Assembly (NCBI RefSeq): GCF_017744435.1
Contig: NZ_JAGIBG010000032.1
Coordinates: 1 to 62,873 of the forward strand
Direction: 5' to 3'
DNA from: Pseudomonas sp.
GTDB lineage: Bacteria; Pseudomonadota; Gammaproteobacteria; Pseudomonadales; Pseudomonadaceae
DNA: 62,873 nucleotides
Part shown: piece after piece, positions 1-7,904 of the stretch
Numbering within the stretch: the first letter of the stretch is position 1
Layout: every line of letters starts with the position of its first letter
Notes under the pieces: generated by a model
Told to the model about the DNA's origin: nothing
What the model saw: the letters and a program-made list of their open reading frames with translations, nothing else
Databases searched by the model: none
Program-made: the position numbers and the translations under genes

Positions 1-207
1 CTTCAACGACGGTGGCGTATTCGACCAGATCTACACCAACCAGCAGTAATTGATGTAGGCAGGACCGGCCTCTTCGCGGCTAAAGCCGCTCCCAGGGCCC
101 TGCGCTGTACCTGTGGGAGCGGCTTTAGCCGCGAAGAGGCCGGTCCTGCCTACATCAATTACTGCTGGTTGGTGTAGATCTGGTCGAATACGCCACCGTC
201 GTTGAAG
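1..207. repeat. Left-end perfect fold-back (94-bp arms) around a REP hairpin
   Basis: Bases 1-94 are the exact reverse complement of 114-207, with a 19-bp spacer. The left arm therefore re-encodes, on the plus strand, the last 15 residues of the sulfate-binding protein (stop at 46-48). The inner part of both arms is a REP-type palindrome containing gcggctttagccgc. An equal 94-bp fold-back lies at the other end of the window. I read it as an assembler walking back through a REP hairpin, so true downstream sequence is absent. Confidence 0.9.
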
Positions 208-1160
208 TGGGTCTTCTGCACGGTACGCCAGTCACCAAAGGTCTTCTCCACCGACAGGAAGTCGACTTTCGGGAAGCGGTCGGTGTACTTGGCCAGTACC
301 GCCGCATCACGCGGGCGCAGGTAGTTCTGTGCGGCGATTTCCTGGGCTGCTGGCGACCACAGGTACTTCAGGTATTCCTCGGCCACGGCCTGGGTGCCTT
401 TCTTGGCCACCACCTTGTCGACCACGCTCACTGGCGGCTCGGCCTCGGCCGACACACTTGGGTAGACCACTTCGAACTGATCGCGGCCGAACTCGCGGGC
501 GATCATCTCGGCTTCGTTCTCGAAGGTGACCAGCACGTCGCCGATCTGGTTGGTCATGAAGGTGGTGGTGGCGGCACGGCCACCGGTATCGAGCACCGGC
601 GCCTGCTTGAACAGCTTGCCGACGAATTCGCGGGCCTTGGTTTCATCGCCGCCCTGCTTGAGTACATAGCCCCAGGCCGACAGGTAGGTGTAGCGGCCGT
701 TACCGGACGTCTTGGGGTTGGGCACGATCACCTGCACACCGTCCTTGAGCAGGTCCGGCCAGTCCTTCAGGGCCTTGGGGTTGCCCTTGCGCACGATGAA
801 CACAGTGGCCGAAGTGAACGGCGCGCTGTTGTTCGGCAGGCGGGTTACCCAGTTGTCCGGCACCAGCTTGCCGTTGTCGGCCAGGGCGTTGATGTCGGTG
901 GCCATGTTCATGGTGATGACATCGGCCGGCAGGCCATCGATCACCGCACGCGCCTGCTTGCTCGAGCCGCCGAAGGACATCTGCACATTGACCTTCTCGT
1001 TGTGCTCGGCTTCCCAGTGTTTCTGGAAGGCCGGGTTGTAGTCCTTGTAGAAGTCACGCATCACGTCATAGGAAACGTTCAGCAGGGTCGGGGCAGCTTG
1101 GGCCAGGCTGCCCAAGGCCAGGCCGGCGGCGAGCAGCGAGGCGGTGAAGAGTTTTTTCAC
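159..1160 (-). CDS. sbp: Periplasmic sulfate-binding protein of a sulfate ABC transporter
   Basis: A 333-residue protein with a cleavable signal peptide (about residues 1-22, ending SLAQA) and the SBP/CysP fold signatures: LLNVSYD near residue 26, FGGSSKQAR at 63-71 and NPKTSGNGRY at 148-157, which line the sulfate pocket in the family. It captures sulfate in the periplasm for a CysTWA-type permease. No permease genes are visible, either because this is an orphan binding protein or because the window is cut here. The start is GTG, preceded by an AAGGA-like site. Its stop lies next to the left-end fold-back, so its 3' neighbour is unknown. Confidence 0.93.
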   Translation of the reverse strand: MKKLFTASLLAAGLALGSLAQAAPTLLNVSYDVMRDFYKDYNPAFQKHWEAEHNEKVNVQMSFGGSSKQARAVIDGLPADVITMNMATDINALADNGKLVPDNWVTRLPNNSAPFTSATVFIVRKGNPKALKDWPDLLKDGVQVIVPNPKTSGNGRYTYLSAWGYVLKQGGDETKAREFVGKLFKQAPVLDTGGRAATTTFMTNQIGDVLVTFENEAEMIAREFGRDQFEVVYPSVSAEAEPPVSVVDKVVAKKGTQAVAEEYLKYLWSPAAQEIAAQNYLRPRDAAVLAKYTDRFPKVDFLSVEKTFGDWRTVQKTHFNDGGVFDQIYTNQQ

Positions 1161-1252
1161 GTTGCGTCCTTGTTCTGGTTCAAATGTTTGGCAATGTGCC
1201 AGCGACTATAACGTTTGGTTCTTGGGCGTTTAAAGACCGAATGGCTCTTTGC

Positions 1253-2077
1253 TTATTCGGTTTTTGGAAACAGCACGTTACCGCAACGCGAGCAGAATGC
1301 CGCGCCATGCTCGTGGGTCTTCTTGCTGCAGGTCGGGCAGTCATGTTGCAGCTGCTCGCCGCGCATCGCGTTGGCCAGTTCGGCGGTAAAGATCCCGGTT
1401 GGAACGGCGATGATCGAGTAACCGGTAATCATCACCAGCGACGACAGCACCTGCCCCAGCGGCGTCTTTGGCACGATGTCGCCGAAGCCCACCGTGGTCA
1501 GCGTGACGATCGCCCAGTAGATCCCTTTGGGGATGCTGGTAAAGCCATGCTCCGGCCCTTCGATCACATACATCAGGGTGCCGAACACCGTTACCAGGGT
1601 AGAAACCGTCACCAGAAACACGATGATCTTCTGCTTGCTGCCGCGCAGCGCTTCCATCAGGTAATGCGCCTGCTTCAGGTAGGGGCTGAGCTTGAGCACG
1701 CGGAAGATCCGCAGCATCCGGATCACCCGGATGATCAGCAGGTACTGGGCGTCGCTGTAGTACAGGGCGATGATCCCCGGGACGATCGCCAGCAGGTCGA
1801 CCAGACCGTAGAAGCTGAAGGCATAGCGCAAGGGCTTGGGCGTGCAGTACAGGCGGGTGAGGTATTCGGCCAGGAAGATCGCGGTGAAGCCCCATTCGAT
1901 GGCGGCCAGCAGGCCGGCGTATCCCTGGTGCACATCGTCGATGCTGTCGAGGATCACCGTGACCAGGCTGGCCAGGATGATCAGCAGGAGGATCTTGTCG
2001 AAGCGCCTTCCAGCCACGGTATCGGTCTGGAAGACGATGACGTAGAGCTGCTCGCGCAGGCTCGCAGGGTTGTTCAT
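1253..2077 (-). CDS. Voltage-gated potassium channel family protein with C-terminal zinc ribbon
   Basis: A 274-residue protein with six predicted membrane segments. S4 carries a voltage-sensor ladder with R117, R120, R123, R126 and K129 at every third position. The pore loop holds the K+ selectivity filter TTVGFGD (194-200). The cytoplasmic tail ends in CPTC (247-250) and CSRC (262-265), a short zinc-ribbon-like module. I chose the ATG at 2077 because GGAACGAG precedes it; a TTG start five codons upstream is the alternative. It is likely an inner-membrane K+ channel of the Kch/KvAP type. The physiological trigger is unknown. Confidence 0.88.
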   Translation of the reverse strand: MNNPASLREQLYVIVFQTDTVAGRRFDKILLLIILASLVTVILDSIDDVHQGYAGLLAAIEWGFTAIFLAEYLTRLYCTPKPLRYAFSFYGLVDLLAIVPGIIALYYSDAQYLLIIRVIRMLRIFRVLKLSPYLKQAHYLMEALRGSKQKIIVFLVTVSTLVTVFGTLMYVIEGPEHGFTSIPKGIYWAIVTLTTVGFGDIVPKTPLGQVLSSLVMITGYSIIAVPTGIFTAELANAMRGEQLQHDCPTCSKKTHEHGAAFCSRCGNVLFPKTE

Positions 2078-2122
2078 TGGCTCGTTCCACAATTGCGATG
2101 GGCAGAGCCTAGGGGCTGCGTT

Positions 2123-2995
2123 TCAGCTGTGCAAGCGGCTGGGGTTGCGCTGCCGGGGCTGGGCGAGGTGGCTACCCAGATGCATCAACCAGCAAGCAGC
2201 GACGAAGGGCGCAGTCAACCCGGAGACAGGCAAAAGCTTGAACACCGGTTGCAGCAGCAGGGCCAGAGCAATGGCCAGCAACGTAACCCAAGGCTTTTCA
2301 CCCTGCCGGCTGAAGGCTAACGCTGCCAGCGCGGCATTGAAGCCGAACAAGCCCAGCCACGCAGCTTGCGCCTGGTCGGCGAGCAGCGCCACGCCGCCGC
2401 CAATGGCCGAACCGAGCACGGCCCACGTCGCGGCATAGGGGTTGGCAATGAACATCCCGATGATGATCAGCAACCCGGCCAGCGGCTGGTCGAGCAGGAA
2501 GATCTGCCCGACGCCCCGCGCCAGGGCATACACAGGTTCTGCGTCGACGAAGCCGCTGGGCGCGGGGCTTGCGAACAGCAGGGCAACCCAGCCGAGCAGC
2601 ACGAAGGGTGCGGTGTAGGCAACCAGCAGCTTGCCGCCACGCTTGCGCCATTGGTGGGTGATGATGCTCGACAGGCCGCCGGCGGCGATGATCAGCGGCG
2701 GCAGAATGACCGACCAGGGCAGCACGGCGCTGATCAGGATGCCGATCAGCACGCCGTTGTAGCAGTACAGCCCGGCCTGGCGGTCGGCGCGGTCGTAACC
2801 GCGGCGTTGCGCGGTGAGCAGGCCGGACAGGGCGCCGAGCAGAGCGCCGCCGACCAGGTCGGGGGCGGTCAGCAGGATGGCCAGCAGGCAGCACAGGCCG
2901 CACAGGGGGTTGCGCAGCAGCAGCACCTGGCTGAAGCCGTTGAGCAGCGCCGTGGCCCAGTCGGGGCACGGGTTGACGAAATTCTTGGTGTACAT
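2123..2995 (-). CDS. Urea transporter (UT/Yut family)
   Basis: About 290 residues and strongly hydrophobic, with the two internally repeated urea-transporter signatures YNGVLIGI (near residue 80) and LFGFNAALAALA (near 215), and about ten membrane spans. It should conduct urea across the inner membrane. The start is taken at MYTKNF; an upstream extension is open but lies in REP-like sequence. Ureidoglycolate lyase encoded at 30.7 kb releases urea, so a role in handling purine-derived urea is a reasonable inference, although no urease gene is in the window. Confidence 0.85.
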   Translation of the reverse strand: MYTKNFVNPCPDWATALLNGFSQVLLLRNPLCGLCCLLAILLTAPDLVGGALLGALSGLLTAQRRGYDRADRQAGLYCYNGVLIGILISAVLPWSVILPPLIIAAGGLSSIITHQWRKRGGKLLVAYTAPFVLLGWVALLFASPAPSGFVDAEPVYALARGVGQIFLLDQPLAGLLIIIGMFIANPYAATWAVLGSAIGGGVALLADQAQAAWLGLFGFNAALAALAFSRQGEKPWVTLLAIALALLLQPVFKLLPVSGLTAPFVAACWLMHLGSHLAQPRQRNPSRLHS

Positions 2996-3087
2996 GGGGC
3001 AGTCAGCAAGGTTGATGGGGGAGCGGTGGGCCTCTTTGGGCCTCGGTTTTCCGCAGGTTCGGTGTGATGGGAGGGCGTTGCCCTCCT

Positions 3088-3170
3088 TTCGCGACACAAG
3101 GCCGCTCCCACAGGGATCGTGTGTCCATGCCTTGGCGCGGTCCCTGTGGGAGCGGCCTTGTGTCGCGAAA
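3088..3170. repeat. REP pair (inverted, 30-bp arms)
   Basis: The arms at 3088-3117 and 3141-3170 are perfect reverse complements containing the ggccgctcccacaggga core. The element lies between the urea transporter start and the pyruvate kinase stop. It is a typical P. putida REP doublet and may stabilise the pyk mRNA 3' end. Confidence 0.85.
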
Positions 3171-3188
3171 GGGGCGCAAAGCGCCCCC
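3168..3188 (-). terminator. Short terminator-like hairpin after pyk
   Basis: On the minus strand ggggcgc/gcgcccc forms a 7-bp GC stem with a 3-nt loop, followed by TTT directly after the pyk stop and merging into the REP pair. The U-run is short, so termination would be partial. Confidence 0.45.
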
Positions 3189-3195
3189 GGCGATC

Positions 3196-4611
3196 TCAGA
3201 CCAGGGTCTCGATCCGCAAGGTATTAGTCGAACCCGGCTTGCCGAAAGGCACACCGGCTGTGATCAGCAGCGTGTCGCCACGGCTGGCCATGCCTTGCGC
3301 CTGGGCGATTTCCAGGGCGGTGGACACCACCTCGTCGACCTGGCGCAGGCGGTCGTTGACCACCGAGTGCACACCCCAGGCCACGCTCAGGCGGCGAGCG
3401 GTGGCCAGGTTTGGCGTCAGGTTGAGGATCGGCGCCCGTGGCCGCTCGCGGGCGGCACGCAGGGTCGAAGCGCCCGACTCGCTGTAGTTGACCAGCACCG
3501 CCACCGGCAGGATGCCGCTGATACGGCGGATCGCGCAGCTGATGGCGTCCGATACGGTGGCCTCGGCCTTCGGCCGGCCGACGTCGAGCTGGGCCTGGTA
3601 GTCCGGGCCGTTCTCCACCTGGCGGATGATCTTGCTCATCATCTGCACGGCTTCCAGCGGGTAGTCACCCGAGGCGGTCTCGGCCGACAGCATCACCGCG
3701 TCGGCGCCTTCGGCCACGGCGTTGGCCACGTCGGTGACTTCGGCGCGGGTCGGTGCTGGCGAGAAACGCATCGATTCGAGCATCTGGGTGGCTACGACGA
3801 CCGGCTTGCCCAGCTGGCGGCAGGTGCCGATGATGCGTTTCTGGATCTGCGGCACGCTTTCGGCCGGCACTTCCACGCCCAGGTCGCCACGGGCCACCAT
3901 GATCGCATCCGCCAGTTCAGCGATGGCTTGCAGTTGTTCGACTGCCGAGGGCTTCTCGATCTTGGCCATCAGGTAGGCGCGGTCGCCGATCAGCTGGCGC
4001 GCCTCGACGATGTCTTCCGGGCGCTGCACGAACGACAGGGCCACCCAGTCCACGCCCAGTTCCAGGCCGAAGGCCAGGTCGCGGCGGTCTTTCTCGGTGA
4101 GCGGGGAGAGGTCGAGCACCGCTTGCGGCACGTTGACGCCCTTGCGGTCAGACAGCTCGCCACCGTTCAGCACTTCGGTGTCGATGGCGTCATCGTGCTT
4201 GGCGGTCACCCGCAGGCGCAGCTTGCCGTCGTCGAGCAGCAGGTCCATGCCTGGCTCCAGCGCCGCGATGATCTCCGGGTGTGGCAGGTTGACCCGGCGG
4301 CTGTCGCCCGGGGTCTTGTCCAGGTCCAGGCGCAGGGCCTGGCCGCGTTGCAGCTGGACCTTGCCCTCGGCGAAGCGGCCGACGCGCAGCTTCGGCCCTT
4401 GCAGGTCCATGAGGATGCCCAGCGGGTAGTTCAGCTGCTGCTCGACTTCGCGGATCCACTGGTAGCGCAGGGCGTGGTCGGCGTGCTCACCGTGGCTGAA
4501 GTTGAGGCGGAAGATGTTCACCCCGGCTTCGACCAGCTGGCGGATGTCGTCGATGCCTTTGATCGCAGGGCCGAGGGTGGCGAGGATCTTTACTTTTTTA
4601 TCAGGCGTCAT
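3196..4611 (-). CDS. pyk: Pyruvate kinase
   Basis: A 471-residue protein converting phosphoenolpyruvate and ADP to pyruvate and ATP. The N-terminal KVKILATLGPA, the FRLNFSHG motif (about residues 34-41), the active-site region MVARGDLGVEV and the ATQMLESM motif are all present. Length is normal for the family. The start codon overlaps the stop of the upstream glycerate kinase gene by four bases (ATGA), so the two are translationally coupled. This puts a glycolytic enzyme at the end of the glyoxylate-assimilation cluster. Pseudomonas usually carries two pyruvate kinases; this is the one tied to glycerate metabolism. Confidence 0.95.
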   Translation of the reverse strand: MTPDKKVKILATLGPAIKGIDDIRQLVEAGVNIFRLNFSHGEHADHALRYQWIREVEQQLNYPLGILMDLQGPKLRVGRFAEGKVQLQRGQALRLDLDKTPGDSRRVNLPHPEIIAALEPGMDLLLDDGKLRLRVTAKHDDAIDTEVLNGGELSDRKGVNVPQAVLDLSPLTEKDRRDLAFGLELGVDWVALSFVQRPEDIVEARQLIGDRAYLMAKIEKPSAVEQLQAIAELADAIMVARGDLGVEVPAESVPQIQKRIIGTCRQLGKPVVVATQMLESMRFSPAPTRAEVTDVANAVAEGADAVMLSAETASGDYPLEAVQMMSKIIRQVENGPDYQAQLDVGRPKAEATVSDAISCAIRRISGILPVAVLVNYSESGASTLRAARERPRAPILNLTPNLATARRLSVAWGVHSVVNDRLRQVDEVVSTALEIAQAQGMASRGDTLLITAGVPFGKPGSTNTLRIETLV

Positions 4612-5882
4612 GATTGGGCAGTCTCGAGGATCAGGATGGCGCGGAAGTCGTTGACGTTGGTACGGGTCGGCTCGGTGACGATCAGGGCATCGAGCGCGGC
4701 GAAGTAGCCATAGCCGTTGTTGTTGTCCAGCTCGTCGCTGGCCGACAGGCCGAGGGCTTCGGCGCGGGCGTAGCTGCTCGGGGTCATGAAGGCGCCGGCG
4801 TTTTCTTCCGAGCCGTCGATGCCGTCGGTGTCACCGGCCAGGGCGTACACGCCCGGCAGGCCCTTGAGGCTTTCGGTGAGGCTGAGCAGGAACTCGGCGT
4901 TGCGCCCGCCACGGCCGTTGCCGCGCACGGTGACGGTGGTTTCACCACCGGAAAGGATCACGCAGGGCGCCTTCAGCGGCTGGCCGTGCAGCACGATCTG
5001 CCGGGCAATGCCCGCGTGTACCTTGGCCACTTCGCGCGATTCACCTTCCAGGTCGCCGAGGATCAGCGGGCTGAAACCGGCCTGGCGGGCTTTGACCGCG
5101 GCGGCTTCGAGCGACTGCTGGGGCTTGGCGATCAGCTGGAAGTGGCTGCGGGCCAGGGCCGGGTCATCGGCCTTGACGGTTTCCGAGGCGGGGTTGTTGA
5201 GCCAGTCGATGACGGCTTTCGGCGCTTCGATGTTGTAGCGCTTGAGAATCGCCAGGGCATCGGCCGAGGTGCTCGGGTCAGCCACGGTCGGGCCGGAGGC
5301 GATGACGGTGGCCAGGTCGCCAGGCACGTCGGAAATCGCATAGGTGTAGACGGTGGCTGGCCAGCAGGCCTTGGCCAGGCGGCCGCCCTTGATCGCCGAG
5401 AGGTGCTTGCGCACGCAGTTCATCTCGCCGATGGTGGCGCCGGATTTGAGCAGCGCCTTGTTGATCTGTTGCTTGTCCGCCAGGGTCAGGCCTTCGGCTG
5501 GCAGTGCCAGCAGGGCGGACCCACCGCCAGACAGCAGGAAGATGACGCGGTCTTCTTCGTTGAGGTTGCTGACCAGCTCCAGCACGCGCTTGGCCACGGC
5601 CAGGCCGGCGGCGTCGGGGACTGGGTGAGCGGCTTCGACCACCTCGATCTTCTGGCAGTTGGCGCCGTGACCGTAACGGGTCACGACCAGCCCGGAGACT
5701 TCGCCCTGCCAGCTCTTTTCGACCACTTCGGCCATGGCGGCTGCGGCTTTGCCGGCGCCGATGACGATGACCCGGCCGCTACGGTCGGCGGGCAGGTAGG
5801 GTTCGAGCACTTGGCGTGGGTGGGCGGCGGCGATGGCTGTGTCGAACAGGTCGCGGAGAAGTTTTTGCGGATCGACCGACAT
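4608..5882 (-). CDS. ttuD: Glycerate 2-kinase, MOFRL family (often annotated TtuD hydroxypyruvate reductase)
   Basis: A 424-residue protein of the GckA/TtuD (DUF4147 plus MOFRL) family. It has an N-terminal nucleotide-binding-like segment (VIVIGAGKAAAAMAE), LLSGGGSALL in the centre and the C-terminal MOFRL signature GRGGRNAEF. Family members phosphorylate D-glycerate to 2-phosphoglycerate, although many databases name them hydroxypyruvate reductase. The start at 5882 is preceded by GGGAGCC; upstream lie an A-rich Crc-like motif and a terminator-like hairpin. Its product needs only enolase before pyruvate kinase, encoded by the overlapping next gene. I favour kinase activity over reductase. 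Confidence 0.88.
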   Translation of the reverse strand: MSVDPQKLLRDLFDTAIAAAHPRQVLEPYLPADRSGRVIVIGAGKAAAAMAEVVEKSWQGEVSGLVVTRYGHGANCQKIEVVEAAHPVPDAAGLAVAKRVLELVSNLNEEDRVIFLLSGGGSALLALPAEGLTLADKQQINKALLKSGATIGEMNCVRKHLSAIKGGRLAKACWPATVYTYAISDVPGDLATVIASGPTVADPSTSADALAILKRYNIEAPKAVIDWLNNPASETVKADDPALARSHFQLIAKPQQSLEAAAVKARQAGFSPLILGDLEGESREVAKVHAGIARQIVLHGQPLKAPCVILSGGETTVTVRGNGRGGRNAEFLLSLTESLKGLPGVYALAGDTDGIDGSEENAGAFMTPSSYARAEALGLSASDELDNNNGYGYFAALDALIVTEPTRTNVNDFRAILILETAQS

Positions 5883-5895
5883 GGCAGGCTCCCAG

Positions 5896-5908
5896 TTATT
5901 GTTGTTTT
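5896..5908 (-). promoter_or_regulatory. Putative Crc/Hfq catabolite motif at the ttuD start
   Basis: The minus strand reads AAAACAACAATAA, 13 nt upstream of the ttuD start codon and just before its GGGAG site. Crc/Hfq in Pseudomonas binds A-rich AAnAAnAA motifs near ribosome-binding sites. The assignment is by motif only. Confidence 0.55.
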
Positions 5909-5916
5909 GCAGAATC

Positions 5917-5961
5917 AAAAACGCCCCTGGAACTGCCTCCGTGCAGGCCGAACCAGGGGCG
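5917..5961 (-). terminator. Intrinsic terminator-like hairpin between glxR and ttuD
   Basis: On the minus strand a perfect 9-bp stem (cgcccctgg/ccaggggcg) encloses a loop with its own small stem and is followed by TTTTT. It lies only about 35 bp before ttuD, leaving almost no room for a separate promoter. It is a candidate attenuator that lets part of the gcl operon transcription into ttuD-pyk. Confidence 0.6.
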
Positions 5962-5976
5962 GGTGTTGCTCGGGTT

Positions 5977-6010
5977 CACCTATGGACCTGTGGTCGCAGG
6001 TTCATAGGTG
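5977..6010. repeat. Isolated 14-bp inverted repeat with 6-nt loop
   Basis: cacctatggacctg pairs with caggttcataggtg, with one position that is a G-U pair in RNA. It lies between the REP pair and the ttuD attenuator-like hairpin. It has no U-run and differs from the REP family. It could be an RNA-stabilising stem or a protein site. Confidence 0.6.
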
Positions 6011-6014
6011 TTGG

Positions 6015-6102
6015 CTTCTTCGCGGGCTTGCCCGCTCCCACAGGAATATCGTGGCCCTCAGGCTTGCGCAGTACCTGTGGGAGCGGGCGAGCCCGCGAAG
6101 AG
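6015..6102. repeat. REP pair
   Basis: Two REP units in inverted orientation (cttcgcgggcttgcccgctccc and its near complement) about 35 bp apart, downstream of the glxR stop inside the gcl-to-pyk gene run. Confidence 0.85.
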
Positions 6103-6124
6103 GCCAGTGAGATCTACAACTGTC

Positions 6125-7018
6125 TTACTTGTCGTCGCGGATCGAGAAGTTGGCCATGTGCTCCAGGCCTTTGATCAGCGCCGAGTGGTCCCAGTTGCCG
6201 CCGCCCAGGGCCTGGCAGGTGTTGAACACTTGCTGGGCATTGGAGGTGTTGGGCAGGTTGATGCCCAGCTCCTTGGCGCCTTGCAGGGCCAGGTTGAGGT
6301 CCTTCTGGTGCAGGTTGATGCGGAAGCCTGGGTCGAAGGTGCCTTTGATCATGCGCTCGGCGTGCACTTCGAGGATCTTCGACGAAGCGAAGCCGCCCAT
6401 CAGCGCTTCACGGACCTTGGCTGGGTCGGCGCCGTTCTTGGCGGCGAACAGCAGGGCTTCGGCCACGGCCTGGATGTTCAGGGCGACGATGATCTGGTTG
6501 GCGACCTTGGCGGTCTGGCCGTCGCCGTTGCCACCGACGCGGGTGATGTTCTTGCCCATGGCTTCGAACAGCGGCTGGGCGCGCTCGAAGGCTTTCGGGC
6601 AGCCACCGACCATGATGCTCAGGGTCGCGGCCTTGGCACCGACTTCACCGCCGGACACCGGGGCGTCGAGGTAGGCGGCGCCGGTGGCCTTGATCTTCTC
6701 GGCAAAGGCTTTGGTGGCGGTAGGGGAGATCGAGCTCATGTCGATCACCACCTTGTTCGGGCCCACGCCTTCAGCGACGCCGTTTTCACCGAACAGGACG
6801 CTTTCGACCTGCGGGGTATCCGGGACCATGACGATGATGAACTCGGCTTCCTGGGCCACTTCTTTCGGGTTGGCCAGGGCCACTGCGCCAGCGGCGATCA
6901 GGTCGGCCGGGGCAGCGTCGTGGTGGGTGGAAACGAAGATGCTGTGACCTGCTTTCTGCAGGTTCTGCGCCATGGGCTTGCCCATGATGCCGGTGCCGAG
7001 GAAACCGATTTTAGCCAT
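6125..7018 (-). CDS. glxR: Tartronate semialdehyde reductase (2-hydroxy-3-oxopropionate reductase)
   Basis: A 297-residue beta-hydroxyacid dehydrogenase reducing tartronate semialdehyde to D-glycerate. The N-terminal NAD(P) motif is GFLGTGIMGKPMA (residues 5-17). The substrate-binding DAPVSGG and the catalytic-lysine segment GGNGDGQTAKVANQI are present. It is the third gene of gcl-hyi-glxR, 49 bp after hyi. A weak A-rich stretch (AACAAATATAAAGAGG) overlaps its ribosome-binding region. The length fits GlxR/GarR; the gcl context favours GlxR. Confidence 0.95.
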   Translation of the reverse strand: MAKIGFLGTGIMGKPMAQNLQKAGHSIFVSTHHDAAPADLIAAGAVALANPKEVAQEAEFIIVMVPDTPQVESVLFGENGVAEGVGPNKVVIDMSSISPTATKAFAEKIKATGAAYLDAPVSGGEVGAKAATLSIMVGGCPKAFERAQPLFEAMGKNITRVGGNGDGQTAKVANQIIVALNIQAVAEALLFAAKNGADPAKVREALMGGFASSKILEVHAERMIKGTFDPGFRINLHQKDLNLALQGAKELGINLPNTSNAQQVFNTCQALGGGNWDHSALIKGLEHMANFSIRDDK

Positions 7019-7067
7019 GAGAAACTACCTCTTTATATTTGTTCGCATTCCCAGTGGGAGCAGTGAT

Positions 7068-7850
7068 TCAGATCGCGTTGTGCGTTTTCAGCCAGCCCAG
7101 GCCCGCTTCGGTGGTGGTCAGCGGCTTGTATTCCGCGCCCACCCAGCCCTGGTAGCCGATGCGGTCCAGGTGTTCGAACAGGAAGCGGTAGTTGATCTCG
7201 CCAGTGCCTGGTTCGTTGCGGCCCGGGTTGTCGGCCAGCTGGATGTGGTTGATCAGTTTCAGGTTGGCTTCCATGGTGCGAGCCAGGTCACCTTCCATGA
7301 TCTGCATGTGGTAGATGTCGTACTGCAGGAACAGGTTGTCGCTGCCGACTTCGGCCTGGATTTCCAGCGCCTGTTTGGTGGTGTTCAGGTAGAAGCCAGG
7401 GATGTCGCGGGTGTTGATCATTTCCATGACCAGGCGGATCCCGGCGGCCTTGAGCTTCTCGGCGGCGTAGCGCAGGTTTTCCACGAAGGTCTTGCGCACG
7501 TCGGCGCACTGCAGGCCTTGTGGGCGGATGCCGGCCAGGGCGTTGACCTGGGTGTTGCCCAGCACCTTGGCGTACTCGATGGCTTTGTCGACGCCAGCGC
7601 GGAATTCTTCGACGCGGTCAGGGTGGCAGGTGATACCGCGCTCACCCTTGGCCCAGTCGCCTGCCGGCAGGTTGAACAGCACCTGGGTCAGGCCGTGGGC
7701 GTCCAGCTGCTGCTTGATTTCGGCGGCGCTGAAGTCGTACGGGAAGAGGTATTCGACGCCGCTGAAACCAGCGTCAGCGGCAGCCTTGAAGCGGGCCAGG
7801 AAGTCCTGTTCGGTAAACAGCATGGACAGGTTGGCAGCGAAGCGAGGCAT
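7068..7850 (-). CDS. hyi: Hydroxypyruvate isomerase
   Basis: A 260-residue TIM-barrel sugar isomerase-like protein (xylose isomerase/AP endonuclease superfamily), with the start MPRFAANLSMLFTE typical of Hyi. It interconverts tartronate semialdehyde and hydroxypyruvate. It sits between gcl (54-bp gap) and glxR in the same orientation, preceded by AAGGAGA. The neighbours make the assignment firm. Confidence 0.93.
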   Translation of the reverse strand: MPRFAANLSMLFTEQDFLARFKAAADAGFSGVEYLFPYDFSAAEIKQQLDAHGLTQVLFNLPAGDWAKGERGITCHPDRVEEFRAGVDKAIEYAKVLGNTQVNALAGIRPQGLQCADVRKTFVENLRYAAEKLKAAGIRLVMEMINTRDIPGFYLNTTKQALEIQAEVGSDNLFLQYDIYHMQIMEGDLARTMEANLKLINHIQLADNPGRNEPGTGEINYRFLFEHLDRIGYQGWVGAEYKPLTTTEAGLGWLKTHNAI

Positions 7851-7872
7851 GGGTTGTCTCCTTGCGATGAAG

Positions 7873-7895
7873 GCCCCCAGGGCAAGCCTGGGGGC
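7873..7895. other. Intercistronic hairpin between gcl and hyi
   Basis: gcccccagg and cctgggggc form a perfect 9-bp stem with a 5-nt loop in the 54-bp gap between gcl and hyi. No U-run follows on the minus strand, so it is more likely an mRNA stability or processing element than a terminator. Confidence 0.55.
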
Positions 7896-7904
7896 GTCAG
7901 GCGA

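Noticed and set aside
5980..6110. Riboswitch upstream of ttuD
   Set aside because: The structures seen are a REP pair and simple hairpins; I recognise no conserved riboswitch core.
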